From assembly GCA_019186825.1 (NCBI GenBank), contig JABARP010000010.1:111037-175036 (forward strand): a stretch of DNA of 64,000 nucleotides, read 5' to 3'. Source of the DNA: Pyrinomonadaceae bacterium. GTDB lineage: Bacteria > Acidobacteriota > Blastocatellia > Pyrinomonadales > Pyrinomonadaceae. The notes beneath the pieces were generated by a model. That model saw nothing but the letters and a program-made list of their open reading frames with translations, was not told the origin of the DNA and did no database searches. The translations under genes were made by a program, and so were the position numbers. Positions 7,999 through 17,665 of the stretch are shown piece after piece (the stretch's first letter is position 1; each line of letters begins with the position of its first letter).

Positions 7999-10080
7999 AT
8001 GTCTGAATCAAGCGGAACGTCATCTTTAAGCAGCGAGCGGCGGAGCAAGATGCTCGGCGCTCGCGACGGCATTATCGAGCGGCTCGCTCACGACCTTCCA
8101 ACAAAGATCGACCTTGAACGCTTCTTGAACGTTGTCGTCTCAGAGATCGGGCGGATGACGGACGCCGACCGCTGCGACCTTATCCAGCTCGACGGCGACA
8201 AGCAGCTTGCGATCAGCCACGAATGGAGGCGCGACCCGCGTGTGCCGCGGAGCGAGGGCCTAACGCTGCCGATCGACGCTGCAAAGCTCGCAGAACGGAT
8301 CGATATCCGCAAACCGATCCGCATCAACGACACTTCAAAGACAAAAGAGCCGGGCGTAAAAATGCTCGCGGCCGCCCTGAACACACGATCCCTTCTGATC
8401 ATTCCGGTGATCCGCGGTGACGAGGTTCTCGGCCTGCTGGGACTTCATGATACGAAGAATCCGCGCGTGTGGCTCGATGACGAGGTCGAACTCATCGAGT
8501 CGATCGCACGACAGCTTGCGATCGGCTATCAATACACGAGCCTTTTTGCCGCGCAAGAGAAGGAAGCTCATCGGACGAACGCACTTCTCGAGATCGCGAA
8601 CACGCTGAATCGTCACTCGGATTTTAAGGAAGTTGCGGCGGACGTGCTTGAAAGGGCGATCGCTCTTGTCGGTGCGGACTACGGCGCGTTGGGCGTGCTT
8701 GACGCGTCGGAAACACGTATTTCGCTCGCATCATTCAAATCCGCACAGGGTATAAAGCTCGGCAAGGTTTTGAAGATGATCGAGCAGCACGACAAATCTC
8801 TGAGCGTCGATAATTTCAAGGCGATCGGCGAGATCATACGCGACGGGAAAACGGTGAAGCTCGTTGATTCGCAGATGCCGTTTGCGATCCGGTTGTTCTT
8901 CAACACGCAGCTGCACGGAAAAGCCGCACTTGTTGCGCCGGTGCGCGTCGGAGGCCGAGTATTTGGTCTGCTAGGTTTTGTGTGGAGCGCCGGAAGTGCT
9001 TTCGCCGAGCACGACATCGCTCTTGTCGAAGGCATTGCCGACCAGATCGGCACGGCCCTCGAACGCGATCAGCTCTCGGCGGAAGTTCTGCGGTTAAAAA
9101 GCGAACTCCATCAAAAGCATGGCGAGATCATCGGGCAAGCACCCGAGATCCGGCGTGCGATCGAACTCGCTCTGAACGTCGCCGATGCGTCAACCACGGT
9201 GCTCATCAGCGGCGAATCGGGAACCGGAAAGGAGCTGATCGCCAACCTGATCCACTACAGTTCGGGCCGCGAAGAGAAGCCGTTCGTTAAGATCAACTGC
9301 GGTGCAATTCCCGAAACGCTGCTCGAAAGCGAGCTTTTCGGCCATGAGAAGGGTGCGTTCACGGATGCTCGGACGCAGCGGATCGGACGTTTTGAAGAAG
9401 CGGACGGCGGCACGCTTTTCCTCGACGAGATCGGCGAGATGGCGCCGCAGGCTCAGGTGCGGCTTTTGCGTGTGCTGCAGGACGGCGAATTCACACGGCT
9501 CGGCGGACACCGGGTGGTGAAAACCGATGTCCGCGTGATTGCCGCAACGAATGTCGATCTTGAGAAGGCAGTAGCTACCGGCGAATTTCGCCGCGATCTT
9601 TTCTTCCGCCTGTCGGTATTTCCGATCGTTCTGCCACCGCTACGCGAACGCCGCGAGGACATTCCGCTGCTCGTAACCCATTTCCTTGAGACCTACAAGA
9701 AGAAAAGCGGGCGCTATATCTCCGGGATCTCGCGTGCAGCCCTTGCGGCATTCTCCGCACACGATTGGCCCGGCAACATTCGCGAACTTGAGAATGCGAT
9801 CGAGCGTGCCGTGATCATCGCCTCGGGCCGAAGGATCGAGCTGGAGGACCTGCCGGCGTCGATCGGTGCTGCGACGGAAGGCAGTTCGTTCCAAAAGACT
9901 GCAGGCTCGCGGATCTCATTCGTACTGCCTGCAACGCTGTCTGAGGTCGAACGAGAGTTGATCGAGGCAACACTTGAACTGACGGGCGGTGACAAATCCG
10001 CGGCGGCCCGTGCTCTCGACATTGGGCGTAAAACGCTCTATCGACGCCTCGAAGAATACGACGAAGGATCTCTACCCTGA
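7999..10080 (+). CDS. sigma-54-dependent transcriptional activator with two GAF domains
   Basis: A 693-residue bacterial enhancer-binding protein. Two GAF sensor domains (about 25-165 and 195-355) precede an AAA+ sigma-54 interaction domain. Walker A is GESGTGKE (405-412), and Walker B with its acidic residue is LFLDEIGE. The C-terminus carries a Fis-type helix-turn-helix ([18 protein letters not shown]). The sigma-54 contact loop reads GAFTDA (452-457) instead of GAFTGA. There is no receiver domain, so a small ligand or redox signal at the GAF domains is likelier than phosphorylation. An adjacent TTG at 7996 is an alternative start. Its TGA overlaps the SelB ATG, so the two are translationally coupled. 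Target genes are unknown. Confidence 0.93.
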   Translation: MSESSGTSSLSSERRSKMLGARDGIIERLAHDLPTKIDLERFLNVVVSEIGRMTDADRCDLIQLDGDKQLAISHEWRRDPRVPRSEGLTLPIDAAKLAERIDIRKPIRINDTSKTKEPGVKMLAAALNTRSLLIIPVIRGDEVLGLLGLHDTKNPRVWLDDEVELIESIARQLAIGYQYTSLFAAQEKEAHRTNALLEIANTLNRHSDFKEVAADVLERAIALVGADYGALGVLDASETRISLASFKSAQGIKLGKVLKMIEQHDKSLSVDNFKAIGEIIRDGKTVKLVDSQMPFAIRLFFNTQLHGKAALVAPVRVGGRVFGLLGFVWSAGSAFAEHDIALVEGIADQIGTALERDQLSAEVLRLKSELHQKHGEIIGQAPEIRRAIELALNVADASTTVLISGESGTGKELIANLIHYSSGREEKPFVKINCGAIPETLLESELFGHEKGAFTDARTQRIGRFEEADGGTLFLDEIGEMAPQAQVRLLRVLQDGEFTRLGGHRVVKTDVRVIAATNVDLEKAVATGEFRRDLFFRLSVFPIVLPPLRERREDIPLLVTHFLETYKKKSGRYISGISRAALAAFSAHDWPGNIRELENAIERAVIIASGRRIELEDLPASIGAATEGSSFQKTAGSRISFVLPATLSEVERELIEATLELTGGDKSAAARALDIGRKTLYRRLEEYDEGSLP

Positions 10081-11975
10081 TGAGCGTTGTGATCGGGACC
10101 GCTGGCCACATCGACCACGGGAAAACAACTCTTGTAAAGGCCCTGACCGGCGTTGACACGGATCGTCTGCCGGACGAAAAACGTCGAGGGATCACGATCG
10201 ACATCGGGTTTGCGGAAATGCGGTTGGGCGAGAGAAGCATCTCGTTCATCGACGTGCCGGGGCACGAGCGTTTCGTGCGGAATATGCTCGCGGGTGCTTC
10301 AGGCATCGACGCCGTGATGCTTGTAGTAGCCGCGGACGACGGCGTGATGCCGCAGACGCGTGAACACTTCGAGATATGCCGTTTGTTGGGCGTTGAAGAC
10401 GGCGTGATCGTCATCACAAAGGCGTCGCTTGCTGACGGCGATATGATCGACCTTGTCCGCGATGATGTTGCCGACTTGGTGAAGAATTCGTTCCTTGCGA
10501 ATGCTCGTGTTTTTATGACCGATGCCCGAGATGCGCGCGGCATTGACGATCTTCGCGCGCACTTGTTCACATTCGCTCGCGATCGTGATGCGAGCGCGAA
10601 CAAGGCGTTTCGCCTGCCGATCGATCGCGTCTTCAGCCGGAAGGGATTTGGCACGATCGTGACCGGCACGCTTGCGGCGGGCGAGATAAATGACGGCGAC
10701 GAGGTCGAGATCTTCCCGCTTGATAGAACGGCGCGCGTACGCGGGCTGCAAACTCACGACCGCGGAATCGCGAAAGCATTTGCAGGGATGCGTGTTGCGG
10801 TGAATCTCGCGGGCGTTGAGCGACGCGAACTTGAGCGCGGGCTTATAGCGGGAGCCGTCGGCGCGTTCCGCCCGGCAAAGGTTTTTGACGCGACGGTCGA
10901 AGTTTGCCGAGATGCACCGCCGCTCAAGGACCGGCAGAGAGTTCGCGTTCACGTCGGAACGAAGGAGTTGATGGCGCGCGCGTCGCTCTTCGGCTCGGAA
11001 AAAGAGATCGCCGCCGGCCAGAAGGGGTTTGCAAGATTCCGCCTCGAAGGAAAGACGGTGTTGTTCGCCGGCGAGCGATTCATCGTTCGCTCTTACTCGC
11101 CGATGCTCACGATCGCGGGCGGCACGGTGCTCGACCCACAGTGTTCGAAGCGGCATTTGAAGGGGACAGTTGAGTTCCTATTGGCGATCGAACGAGATCT
11201 TTTCGATACGCCGGGCCGCCTGAAGACGCTGATCGCATCGACAGATGATCGCGGAGCGGGACTCAGCGAACTCTCGAGCTTTTCGGGTGATAGACGTTCA
11301 AGGATCGAGGCCGAACTCGATCCGCTCGTCCGCAGCGGTGAGGTCGTAAGGTGCGGTGAGTTGTTTGCTAGCGCTGATGTCGTGGGCAAGCTCGAGGAGA
11401 GCATCTTGACGCGGCTTGGAGAGTTACACGCGGCCGAACCGCTTGCTTCGGGGTTTCGCGTCGATGATCTGAAGAATGCTGCGGCACCTCGCGCATCGGC
11501 GGAGATCTATCGCGAGAGCCTTTCGCGGCTTGCCGCAAAAGGCAAGGTCGCAGTCGAAGGCGAGATGCTTCGCCTTGCTGCAACAGGTGTCTCGATGTCG
11601 GAAGCAGAACAGCGATTTACCGAGGCGTATCTTCACAGGCTCGAATCGGCTGGCCTCGAGGTGCCGCGGCAGAATGAGCTTCTTTCTGAGATCGCGTCGC
11701 AGGAGAAAGTCTCCTTGCAGGCTGCGGAAAAATTGGTTCGCCTGCTCCTGTCCGATCGCCGCGTGCTAAAGGTCTCGGATGAATTCTATTTTTCGCGAAA
11801 TGCGATCGACGCCCTTGTCGCGAAAGTTCGTGCTCTTGCAGGGCATGAGATCGACGTGCCGAAATTCAAAGACGTTGCGGGTGTCTCGCGAAAATACGCG
11901 ATCCCGCTTTTAGAATATTTCGACCGCGAGAAAATCACCGCACGAAGAAAGGACGGGAGTCGCGTCGTGCTTTAG
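10080..11975 (+). CDS. selB: selenocysteine-specific translation elongation factor
   Basis: GTPase that brings Sec-tRNA to the ribosome at UGA codons marked by a SECIS hairpin. The N-terminal G domain shows [23 protein letters not shown] and DVPGHE. The G4 motif is TKAS rather than NKxD, a relaxed form. Beta-barrel domains follow, and the C-terminal third resembles the winged-helix repeats that bind SECIS RNA. At 631 residues it matches SelB and is far longer than EF-Tu. Its ATG overlaps the preceding regulator's TGA. selA, selC and selD are not visible here, and no in-frame UGA gene was found nearby, so selenoproteins must lie elsewhere. Confidence 0.94.
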   Translation: MSVVIGTAGHIDHGKTTLVKALTGVDTDRLPDEKRRGITIDIGFAEMRLGERSISFIDVPGHERFVRNMLAGASGIDAVMLVVAADDGVMPQTREHFEICRLLGVEDGVIVITKASLADGDMIDLVRDDVADLVKNSFLANARVFMTDARDARGIDDLRAHLFTFARDRDASANKAFRLPIDRVFSRKGFGTIVTGTLAAGEINDGDEVEIFPLDRTARVRGLQTHDRGIAKAFAGMRVAVNLAGVERRELERGLIAGAVGAFRPAKVFDATVEVCRDAPPLKDRQRVRVHVGTKELMARASLFGSEKEIAAGQKGFARFRLEGKTVLFAGERFIVRSYSPMLTIAGGTVLDPQCSKRHLKGTVEFLLAIERDLFDTPGRLKTLIASTDDRGAGLSELSSFSGDRRSRIEAELDPLVRSGEVVRCGELFASADVVGKLEESILTRLGELHAAEPLASGFRVDDLKNAAAPRASAEIYRESLSRLAAKGKVAVEGEMLRLAATGVSMSEAEQRFTEAYLHRLESAGLEVPRQNELLSEIASQEKVSLQAAEKLVRLLLSDRRVLKVSDEFYFSRNAIDALVAKVRALAGHEIDVPKFKDVAGVSRKYAIPLLEYFDREKITARRKDGSRVVL

Positions 11976-11992
11976 TTAGCACAAAGAACGAT

Positions 11993-12697
11993 ATGCAAAA
12001 ATTCCTTACAGCCGAATGGCGCGATCTTTTGATGGCGAATTACGCCGTCGATCCGGCATTGCTGCGGCCGCTCGTTCCGGCCGGCTGCGAACTCGACCTT
12101 TTCGAGGGAAAATGCTTCGTTAGTCTCGTCGGGTTTATGTTTCTGAACACCCGTGTGCTGGGGATCCCTGTGCCGTTCCACGTTAATTTTGAAGAGATCA
12201 ATTTGCGGTTCTATGTTCGACGCGAGACCGCCGGCGAGGTTCGCCGCGGTGTTGTTTTCATCAAAGAGATCGTGCCGCGTTGGGCGATCGCGTTCGTTGC
12301 CAGGACACTCTATGGCGAGCCATACGAGGCGTGGGAGATGGGCCACGCGCGGAATGCGAACGAAGTTGGATACTTCTGGGCATCGCGACGCTGCAAGAAT
12401 TCGATCGAGGTCGAGGTGAGCGAGAACATCGGTGTACCAACCGCCGGATCGCACGGCGAATTCATCATCGAACATTATTGGGGCTACACACGCCGGGGCG
12501 AGAACCGAACGGACGAATACAAGGTCGAGCATCCGAAATGGGAGCTTTTCTCGACGCGAAATGAGAGAATAAGCGTCGACTTCGCAGAGACTTACGGCGA
12601 ACGGTTCGCCTTTCTGAACGACGCGGATCCGCACTCGATCCTTCTCGCAAAAGGTTCTGAGATCTCAGTTTTTAAGGGGCAAAGTATCTCGTTATGA
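11993..12697 (+). CDS. DUF2071 (YqjF-like) family protein
   Basis: A 234-residue soluble protein matching the DUF2071/YqjF pattern: an N-terminal W-R-D-L segment, then PALLRPLVPAGCELD and CFVSLVGFMF. Later aromatic-rich strands resemble the acetoacetate decarboxylase-like fold. The biochemical role of the family is unknown. It begins 17 bp after selB and overlaps folA by 4 bp (ATGA), so it sits in a tight operon. Confidence 0.85.
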   Translation: MQKFLTAEWRDLLMANYAVDPALLRPLVPAGCELDLFEGKCFVSLVGFMFLNTRVLGIPVPFHVNFEEINLRFYVRRETAGEVRRGVVFIKEIVPRWAIAFVARTLYGEPYEAWEMGHARNANEVGYFWASRRCKNSIEVEVSENIGVPTAGSHGEFIIEHYWGYTRRGENRTDEYKVEHPKWELFSTRNERISVDFAETYGERFAFLNDADPHSILLAKGSEISVFKGQSISL

Positions 12698-13179
12698 TCA
12701 TCGGGATCGTGGCAGTTGCAAGGAATGGAGCGATCGGCAAGGACAACAAATTGCCGTGGCATTACAGCGCCGACCTGAAATTCTTCAAGCGGACGACAAT
12801 GGGGAATGCCGTCGTCATGGGTTCGCGCACGTGGGAATCGATCAAGCGGCCGCTGCCCGACAGGCTGAATATCGTCCTGAGCCGTTCGGGTGATGTGACG
12901 CTGCCGCCGGAAGTTCGTCTAATTCGCAGCCGTGAAGAACTCATTGAGCTTGCCGACGAACTCCGTTCGGACGTTTTTGTGATCGGCGGTGCAAGCGTGT
13001 TTTCGAGCCTGAAGGATGTGATCGAAAAATGGCTCGTCACATACATTCCCGAGAACGTGGACGATGCCGATACGTTTCTGCCCGACGGGCTTTTCGACGG
13101 ATTTACGGTGACCGACGAGCTTGACCTCGGGGACGATCTGCTTGTTCGCGTGTTTGAAAGGCAGAATCGGGCGAGCTGA
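12694..13179 (+). CDS. folA: dihydrofolate reductase
   Basis: Reduces dihydrofolate to tetrahydrofolate with NADPH. The 161-residue length and hallmarks fit: N-terminal IVAVARNGAIGKDNKLPWH, the acidic substrate-binding residue in ADLKFFKRTT, and VMGSRTWESI followed by RLNIVLSR for cofactor binding. A Gly-Gly turn in FVIGGASVF is also present. It overlaps the DUF2071 gene by 4 bp. No thyA lies beside it in the window. Confidence 0.96.
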   Translation: MIIGIVAVARNGAIGKDNKLPWHYSADLKFFKRTTMGNAVVMGSRTWESIKRPLPDRLNIVLSRSGDVTLPPEVRLIRSREELIELADELRSDVFVIGGASVFSSLKDVIEKWLVTYIPENVDDADTFLPDGLFDGFTVTDELDLGDDLLVRVFERQNRAS

Positions 13180-13245
13180 ATAAGGTTTTGGCTCGTCTTT
13201 TGCGCCCATTCGGTGTATAACGTCAGTATCAGGAGAAAAAAAGCT

Positions 13246-13542
13246 ATGATGGGCGGCCGAAGCTGGGACGACTGGATCGAGGAATATCAGAAGGCGCACG
13301 AGCATCCTGTGAACCGCCTGACACACACGTTCGGCATACCGATGATCGCGATCGCGATCATACTTCTACCGATCGGCTTCTTTGTGAAATACGTCTGGCT
13401 TGCGGCGGCTATTCTTTTTGTCGTCGGCTGGATACTGCAATTCGTCGGGCATTATTACGAGGGCAAGCCGCCCGAATTTATGCGCGATTACCGCTTCCTT
13501 TTCGTCGGCCTCCGCTGGTGGCTCAAAAAGACCTTCGGTTGA
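13246..13542 (+). CDS. Mpo1-like (DUF962) membrane protein
   Basis: A 98-residue membrane protein of the Mpo1/YGL010w family. The N-terminal WIEEYQKAHEHPVNRLTH carries conserved histidines, two hydrophobic helices follow (about 35-75), and the C-terminal GHYYEGKPPEFM holds another. The yeast homologue is an iron-dependent dioxygenase of 2-hydroxy fatty acids; whether this short bacterial form is active is unknown. The start was chosen because AGGAG at 13231-13235 is well placed for the ATG at 13246. Confidence 0.85.
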   Translation: MMGGRSWDDWIEEYQKAHEHPVNRLTHTFGIPMIAIAIILLPIGFFVKYVWLAAAILFVVGWILQFVGHYYEGKPPEFMRDYRFLFVGLRWWLKKTFG

Positions 13543-13552
13543 ATCTTTCCTT

Positions 13553-14896
13553 TTGCGCGCAGACGAGAATCCACTCATTTTAGCTATCGACAACGGCTCA
13601 TCGAGCGTTCGCGCGGGCCTCTTTGACGCGACGGGCCGCGAGGCCTGCGAGATCGTCAAGATCAAACGCGCTTTCCAAACGGGCTCGAACGGTGAATCGG
13701 AGCTTGATCCTTTGGCGGCGATAGCTCAGACCGGAAACGCGATCGACCGCCTCTTTGCGTCTGATAAAGCTGCGTTTGTGCAAAATGTATCAATTTGTGC
13801 ATTTTGGCACAGTTTGTGCGGAATGGACTCGAATTCTGAACCGACAACGCCGATACTAGGATGGGCGGACACGAGAGCCCGCGAGTATTCGACGCTGCTA
13901 AAGCAGAGTTTCAATGAAAAGGAGATCCACGAGCGAACAGGTGCACATTTTCATTCGAGCTTTTGGCCGGCAAAGCTCCTTTGGATCCGCGAACAACGGC
14001 CCGACATATGGAAGCGGACAACGCATTGGGTCTCCTTCTCAGACCTCTGCCAACTGAGGCTTTTCGGCGACGCACGGACGAGCGTTTCGATGGCATCCGC
14101 GACGGGAATGTTCGATCAGGCGACGCTCGCATGGGATACGGAGCTGTTGGATTTCATCGGCCTCGATCAGAACCAAATGCCTGAGATCGCTGGGAGCGGC
14201 AGCACGATCCATCCGTCCCTAGAAGCGTTGACGCGTTGGCCGCAGCTATCGAATGCCGACATTCTGCCGGCGATCGGCGATGGTGCCGCGGACACGCTCG
14301 GTGCCGGTTGCAGCCGGTTGGGCGAAGCCGTCCTGATGGTTGGAACCTCGGCGAGTATGCGGATGATGTACGAGGGCGAACCGCCGCGAAATCTGCCCGA
14401 AGGCCTTTGGTCATATCGCCTTGATGAACGGCGCGTTGTCGTCGGCGGAGCACTTTCGGACGGCGGCAATCTGATCTCGATGCTCCGTAGAAAGTTCGGC
14501 GTAAAGGGCAATATTACGCAAGAGCTGCGGTCGAGAACGCACGATCGGAGCTTACGCGTCGAGCCGTATTATTTCGGCGAGCGAAGTACGGGCTATCGCG
14601 AGGACGCAAAGGGCGAGATCATCGGGCTCGACGCTCGGCATGACGGCATCGATGTAATTCACTCTGCGATGCACGCGATTGCCGACAGGCTCGCGGATAT
14701 CGCCGAAAGGCTTGAGCGGACCGCTCCGATCGAGTCAATTCAGGCGTCCGGCGGAACGCTTCGTGAATATCCGGTCTGGCGCGAGATCATCGAAGAGAAA
14801 CTTGGGCGGCGGATCATGCCGTCGAATACGCGTGAATCATCCCTGAAAGGCACTGTTTTGCGTGCGGCCGAAAGACTTGGCAATATAGAAGTTTAA
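13553..14896 (+). CDS. FGGY family carbohydrate kinase, gluconokinase-like
   Basis: ATP-dependent sugar kinase of about 447 residues. The N-terminal phosphate-binding motif [24 protein letters not shown], and the C-terminal ATP-site segments [21 protein letters not shown] and [11 protein letters not shown] fit the FGGY fold. The GDGAA segment is closest to bacterial gluconokinases. The reading frame stays open upstream into the Mpo1-like gene, but coding character begins about 13562. A TTG at 13553, 11 bp after the previous stop, is the best start, and no ATG is available nearby. Next to transketolase it suggests feeding the pentose phosphate pathway; the substrate is inference. Confidence 0.85.
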   Translation: MRADENPLILAIDNGSSSVRAGLFDATGREACEIVKIKRAFQTGSNGESELDPLAAIAQTGNAIDRLFASDKAAFVQNVSICAFWHSLCGMDSNSEPTTPILGWADTRAREYSTLLKQSFNEKEIHERTGAHFHSSFWPAKLLWIREQRPDIWKRTTHWVSFSDLCQLRLFGDARTSVSMASATGMFDQATLAWDTELLDFIGLDQNQMPEIAGSGSTIHPSLEALTRWPQLSNADILPAIGDGAADTLGAGCSRLGEAVLMVGTSASMRMMYEGEPPRNLPEGLWSYRLDERRVVVGGALSDGGNLISMLRRKFGVKGNITQELRSRTHDRSLRVEPYYFGERSTGYREDAKGEIIGLDARHDGIDVIHSAMHAIADRLADIAERLERTAPIESIQASGGTLREYPVWREIIEEKLGRRIMPSNTRESSLKGTVLRAAERLGNIEV

Positions 14897-14952
14897 CGCA
14901 CTCTCATAAACGCGAGCCTTTTGGCAATCAATTGAAAAACATCTATCGAATA

Positions 14953-16980
14953 ATGGCTAACAAAACCTCCAATAACCTCGACCAGCTTTGCATTAACACC
15001 ATCCGCACGCTTTCGCTTGATGCGATACAGAAGGCGAATTCCGGCCATCCGGGCCTGCCCTTGGGCATGGCGCCGACAGCGTATGTCATCTGGACAAAGT
15101 TCCTGCGGCACAACCCGAAGAACCCGAAGTGGTTCGGCCGCGACCGCTTTTTGCTCTCGGCCGGCCATGGCTCGATGCTGCTTTACAGCCTGCTGCATCT
15201 GACGGGTTATGACCTTTCGATGGAAGACATCAAGCAGTTTCGCCAGCTTCATTCGAAGACGCCGGGACACCCGGAGAATACGCGGACTCCGGGCGTCGAG
15301 CTGACGACCGGGCCGCTCGGCCAGGGATTTGCGAATGGCGTCGGTATGGCAATTGCCGAAAGGCATCTCGCCGCACAATTCAACAAACGCGGCTTTCCGG
15401 TCGTTGATAACTGGATCTACGGCATCGTTTCGGATGGCGACCTGATGGAGGGCGTTTCTTATGAGGCGGCGTCGCTCGCCGGGCACCTACAGCTCTCAAA
15501 TCTGATCTATCTATACGACGACAATCAGGTTACGATCGACGGCTCGACCGACCTTGCTTTCACCGAAGACCGAACGAAGCGTTTTGAGGCCGCGGGTTGG
15601 TACGTTGACGAGGTGCAGGATGGCAACGATATCAAAGCCATCGAGCAGGCGATCCGCCGTGCGCAGAAGGTCAAGGACAAGCCGAAGCTCATCCGCGTGC
15701 ATACGATCATCGGCTTCGGAATGCCCGCGCAAGGCACTCACAAAGCACACTCCGACGCTCCCGGCGACGCGGCCGTTCGCGAGACGAAGCGTAACCTCGG
15801 CTGGCCTGAGAACAAAAAGTTCTTTGTGCCGAAAGAGGTGCTTGCGCACTTTCGCAAGGCTGTAAAAGACGGTGCGAAGCGTGAAAAGGATTGGAACGCG
15901 CTCGTTTCGCGATACGAGAAGGAACACAAGGATCTTGGCGCAGCATTTCGTGCGATCCGCTCGAGTGTGCTGCCCGACGGTTGGGAAAGTGCCCTGCCGG
16001 CGTTTGCGGATGTTGAGGCAAAGGCGACGCGTGCATACTCGGGCGAGGTCATTAACGCGATCGCTGATAAGATCCCGGCAATGCTCGGCGGTTCGGGCGA
16101 TCTTACGCCATCGAACAACACTTACATCAAATCGTCGAAGAATTTCGAGCCGGGGAATTATGCGAACCGCAACCTCCATTACGGCATACGCGAACACGGG
16201 ATGTCGGCCGTGATGAACGGCATCGCGCTCTTTGGCAGCACGATCCCTTTCGGCGGAACATTCCTGACGTTCTCCGATTACGCACGGCCTGCCGTTCGGC
16301 TTGCGGCCCTTTCGGAGCTACAAACGATCTTCGTCTTTACGCACGATTCGATCGGGCTTGGCGAAGACGGCCCGACCCATCAATCGGTCGAACATATCGC
16401 CGCATTGCGTGCCATTCCTGATCTTGCCGTAATACGCCCGTGCGACGCTCACGAGGTGCGAGAGGCATGGCGTGCGGCGCTGAAGAATACGGTTGGGCCG
16501 ACCGCGTTCGCACTCTCGCGGCAGAAGGTTGCGGTCATCGACCGAAAGAGATTCGCGGATGCAAAGGGCTTGCACAAGGGTGCGTACATCCTAGCGGAAG
16601 CACAAACAAAATCGGGCAAAGCGACCACGCCGAAGCTCATCCTGATCGCAACGGGCTCCGAGGTCGGGCTCGCAATGGAAGCACGCGAAAGGCTGCAGGC
16701 GGAAGGCGTCGCAACGCGAGTTGTCTCGATGCCTTGCTGGGAATTTTTTGACGCACAGCCGCAGAAGTATCGCGACGAGGTCCTGCCGCCGCGTGTTACC
16801 GCACGTCTCTCGATCGAGGCCGGTGTTTCGCTCGGCTGGGCGAAATACGTCGGCGACAAAGGCGCTTCGCTCGCGGTCGATCGCTTCGGCGAATCCGCAC
16901 CCGGCGACGAGGTCTTCCGTGACTACGGATTTACGGTCGAGAATGTCGTAAGACTTGCGGAGAAAGTTACTGGGAAATAG
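14953..16980 (+). CDS. tkt: transketolase
   Basis: Thiamine diphosphate enzyme moving two-carbon units in the pentose phosphate and Calvin-type pathways; about 675 residues, full length. The ThDP motif [19 protein letters not shown] leads to [14 protein letters not shown]. Substrate-binding histidines are seen in SGHPGLPLG and [11 protein letters not shown]. The pyrimidine domain holds [16 protein letters not shown], the classic transketolase signature. An earlier in-frame TTG at 14932 would add seven residues; the ATG at 14953 gives the usual N-terminus. It follows the FGGY kinase by 56 bp. Confidence 0.96.
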   Translation: MANKTSNNLDQLCINTIRTLSLDAIQKANSGHPGLPLGMAPTAYVIWTKFLRHNPKNPKWFGRDRFLLSAGHGSMLLYSLLHLTGYDLSMEDIKQFRQLHSKTPGHPENTRTPGVELTTGPLGQGFANGVGMAIAERHLAAQFNKRGFPVVDNWIYGIVSDGDLMEGVSYEAASLAGHLQLSNLIYLYDDNQVTIDGSTDLAFTEDRTKRFEAAGWYVDEVQDGNDIKAIEQAIRRAQKVKDKPKLIRVHTIIGFGMPAQGTHKAHSDAPGDAAVRETKRNLGWPENKKFFVPKEVLAHFRKAVKDGAKREKDWNALVSRYEKEHKDLGAAFRAIRSSVLPDGWESALPAFADVEAKATRAYSGEVINAIADKIPAMLGGSGDLTPSNNTYIKSSKNFEPGNYANRNLHYGIREHGMSAVMNGIALFGSTIPFGGTFLTFSDYARPAVRLAALSELQTIFVFTHDSIGLGEDGPTHQSVEHIAALRAIPDLAVIRPCDAHEVREAWRAALKNTVGPTAFALSRQKVAVIDRKRFADAKGLHKGAYILAEAQTKSGKATTPKLILIATGSEVGLAMEARERLQAEGVATRVVSMPCWEFFDAQPQKYRDEVLPPRVTARLSIEAGVSLGWAKYVGDKGASLAVDRFGESAPGDEVFRDYGFTVENVVRLAEKVTGK

Positions 16981-17399
16981 GGGTATCTACAGAACGCGCG
17001 CCTAGATGCGTCTAGCCTTTCGATCGTGCTGGTCAGGGGACTTGAATTTGCCGCAAGCTGACTCGCTTTTTGGAAAGGCGTTGGAGTGGCTTGTTAACGC
17101 GTCCAAAAAAAAATCTAGCGGCAGACTGTTCGCGTGGCTCCAATTGCCGCTGTCCAAACTGTCATACCGCCCACCAAGAAGAGTAGGCTTTATCGGCGAT
17201 CGTGTCAATCGGAAAATGCCAGCATTCGGACCGTATAAGGCGCGCTTGGATCAAACATTTAAGATCGGAAATTTCAGATATAAAGTTCAAATTTAGATCT
17301 CAAAACATAAGATCTGAGATCTGAGGTTTTATATTTCAGATCTAAAATGCTCACAATTTAAGATCTCAAATCCCAAATTTGAAATCACCGTAGGGCCAG
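16981..17399 (+). other. gene-free stretch between tkt and a minus-strand HVA1 gene
   Basis: A 419-bp interval with no recognisable gene. The first 280 bp are of ordinary composition and contain open frames on both strands (such as 17006-17296) that resemble no family and have no ribosome site. A small inverted repeat CTAGA-TGCG-TCTAG sits just after tkt. The last 130 bp turn strongly AT-rich and hold the AGATCT cluster listed separately. Confidence 0.6.
17295..17366. repeat. cluster of five AGATCT palindromes in AT-rich DNA
   Basis: AGATCT occurs at 17295, 17310, 17317, 17338 and 17361. The first and fourth copies sit in a perfect 9-bp inverted repeat, TTTAGATCT (17292-17300) and AGATCTAAA (17338-17346). 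Related words such as ATTTCAGAT and GATCTCAAA recur on either side. It looks like a decayed short-period repeat between the convergent tkt and HVA1 genes. Confidence 0.75.
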
Positions 17400-17615
17400 T
17401 CAATCGATCTTTGTGAGGGCGGTGCCTTTGTGGGCGGCGATGTGGTCGGTCTTGTCGCTCTTGATCTCGTATTGTGGATGTTCGGGGTCGGCGCGGTGTG
17501 GATGGCCCTTGTAGTCAAAATCCGCGTCGTGGATCTTGATGATATGACCGGATACGTATCCTGCCTCGGAGTTCCATTTTACGTGATCGCCTACCTTGAA
17601 TTCCTCGTCTGACAT
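17400..17615 (-). CDS. HVA1/DUF2945 family small protein
   Basis: A 71-residue protein starting MSDEEFKVGDHVKWNSEAG. It matches the DUF2945 (HVA1, Tudor-like) family: a small beta-barrel with VKWNS, GHIIKIHDADFDYKG and HPQYEIKSDKTDHIAAHKG. Members are short stand-alone proteins of unknown function. It is convergent with tkt. Confidence 0.85.
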   Translation of the reverse strand: MSDEEFKVGDHVKWNSEAGYVSGHIIKIHDADFDYKGHPHRADPEHPQYEIKSDKTDHIAAHKGTALTKID

Positions 17616-17665
17616 TTCTCCATCTTACCGTGCGCGGGCAGCACTGAGCCATCGCGAGCGAGCCG

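Noticed and set aside
10299-11156. Long minus-strand open frame inside selB
   Set aside because: It is a shadow of the strongly coding selB frame in high-GC DNA and its translation has no family features. The same holds for long antisense frames at 1401-1931, 2526-3233, 19657-20589 and 38016-38702.
10080-16980. Selenoprotein gene near selB
   Set aside because: Stops of the neighbouring genes were inspected; no gene continues in frame with family-like sequence beyond a TGA, and no SECIS-like hairpin was evident.
17006-17296. Open frame of 96 codons in the gap after transketolase
   Set aside because: No ribosome site, no recognised family, overlaps an equally open frame on the other strand, and runs into the AT-rich AGATCT patch.
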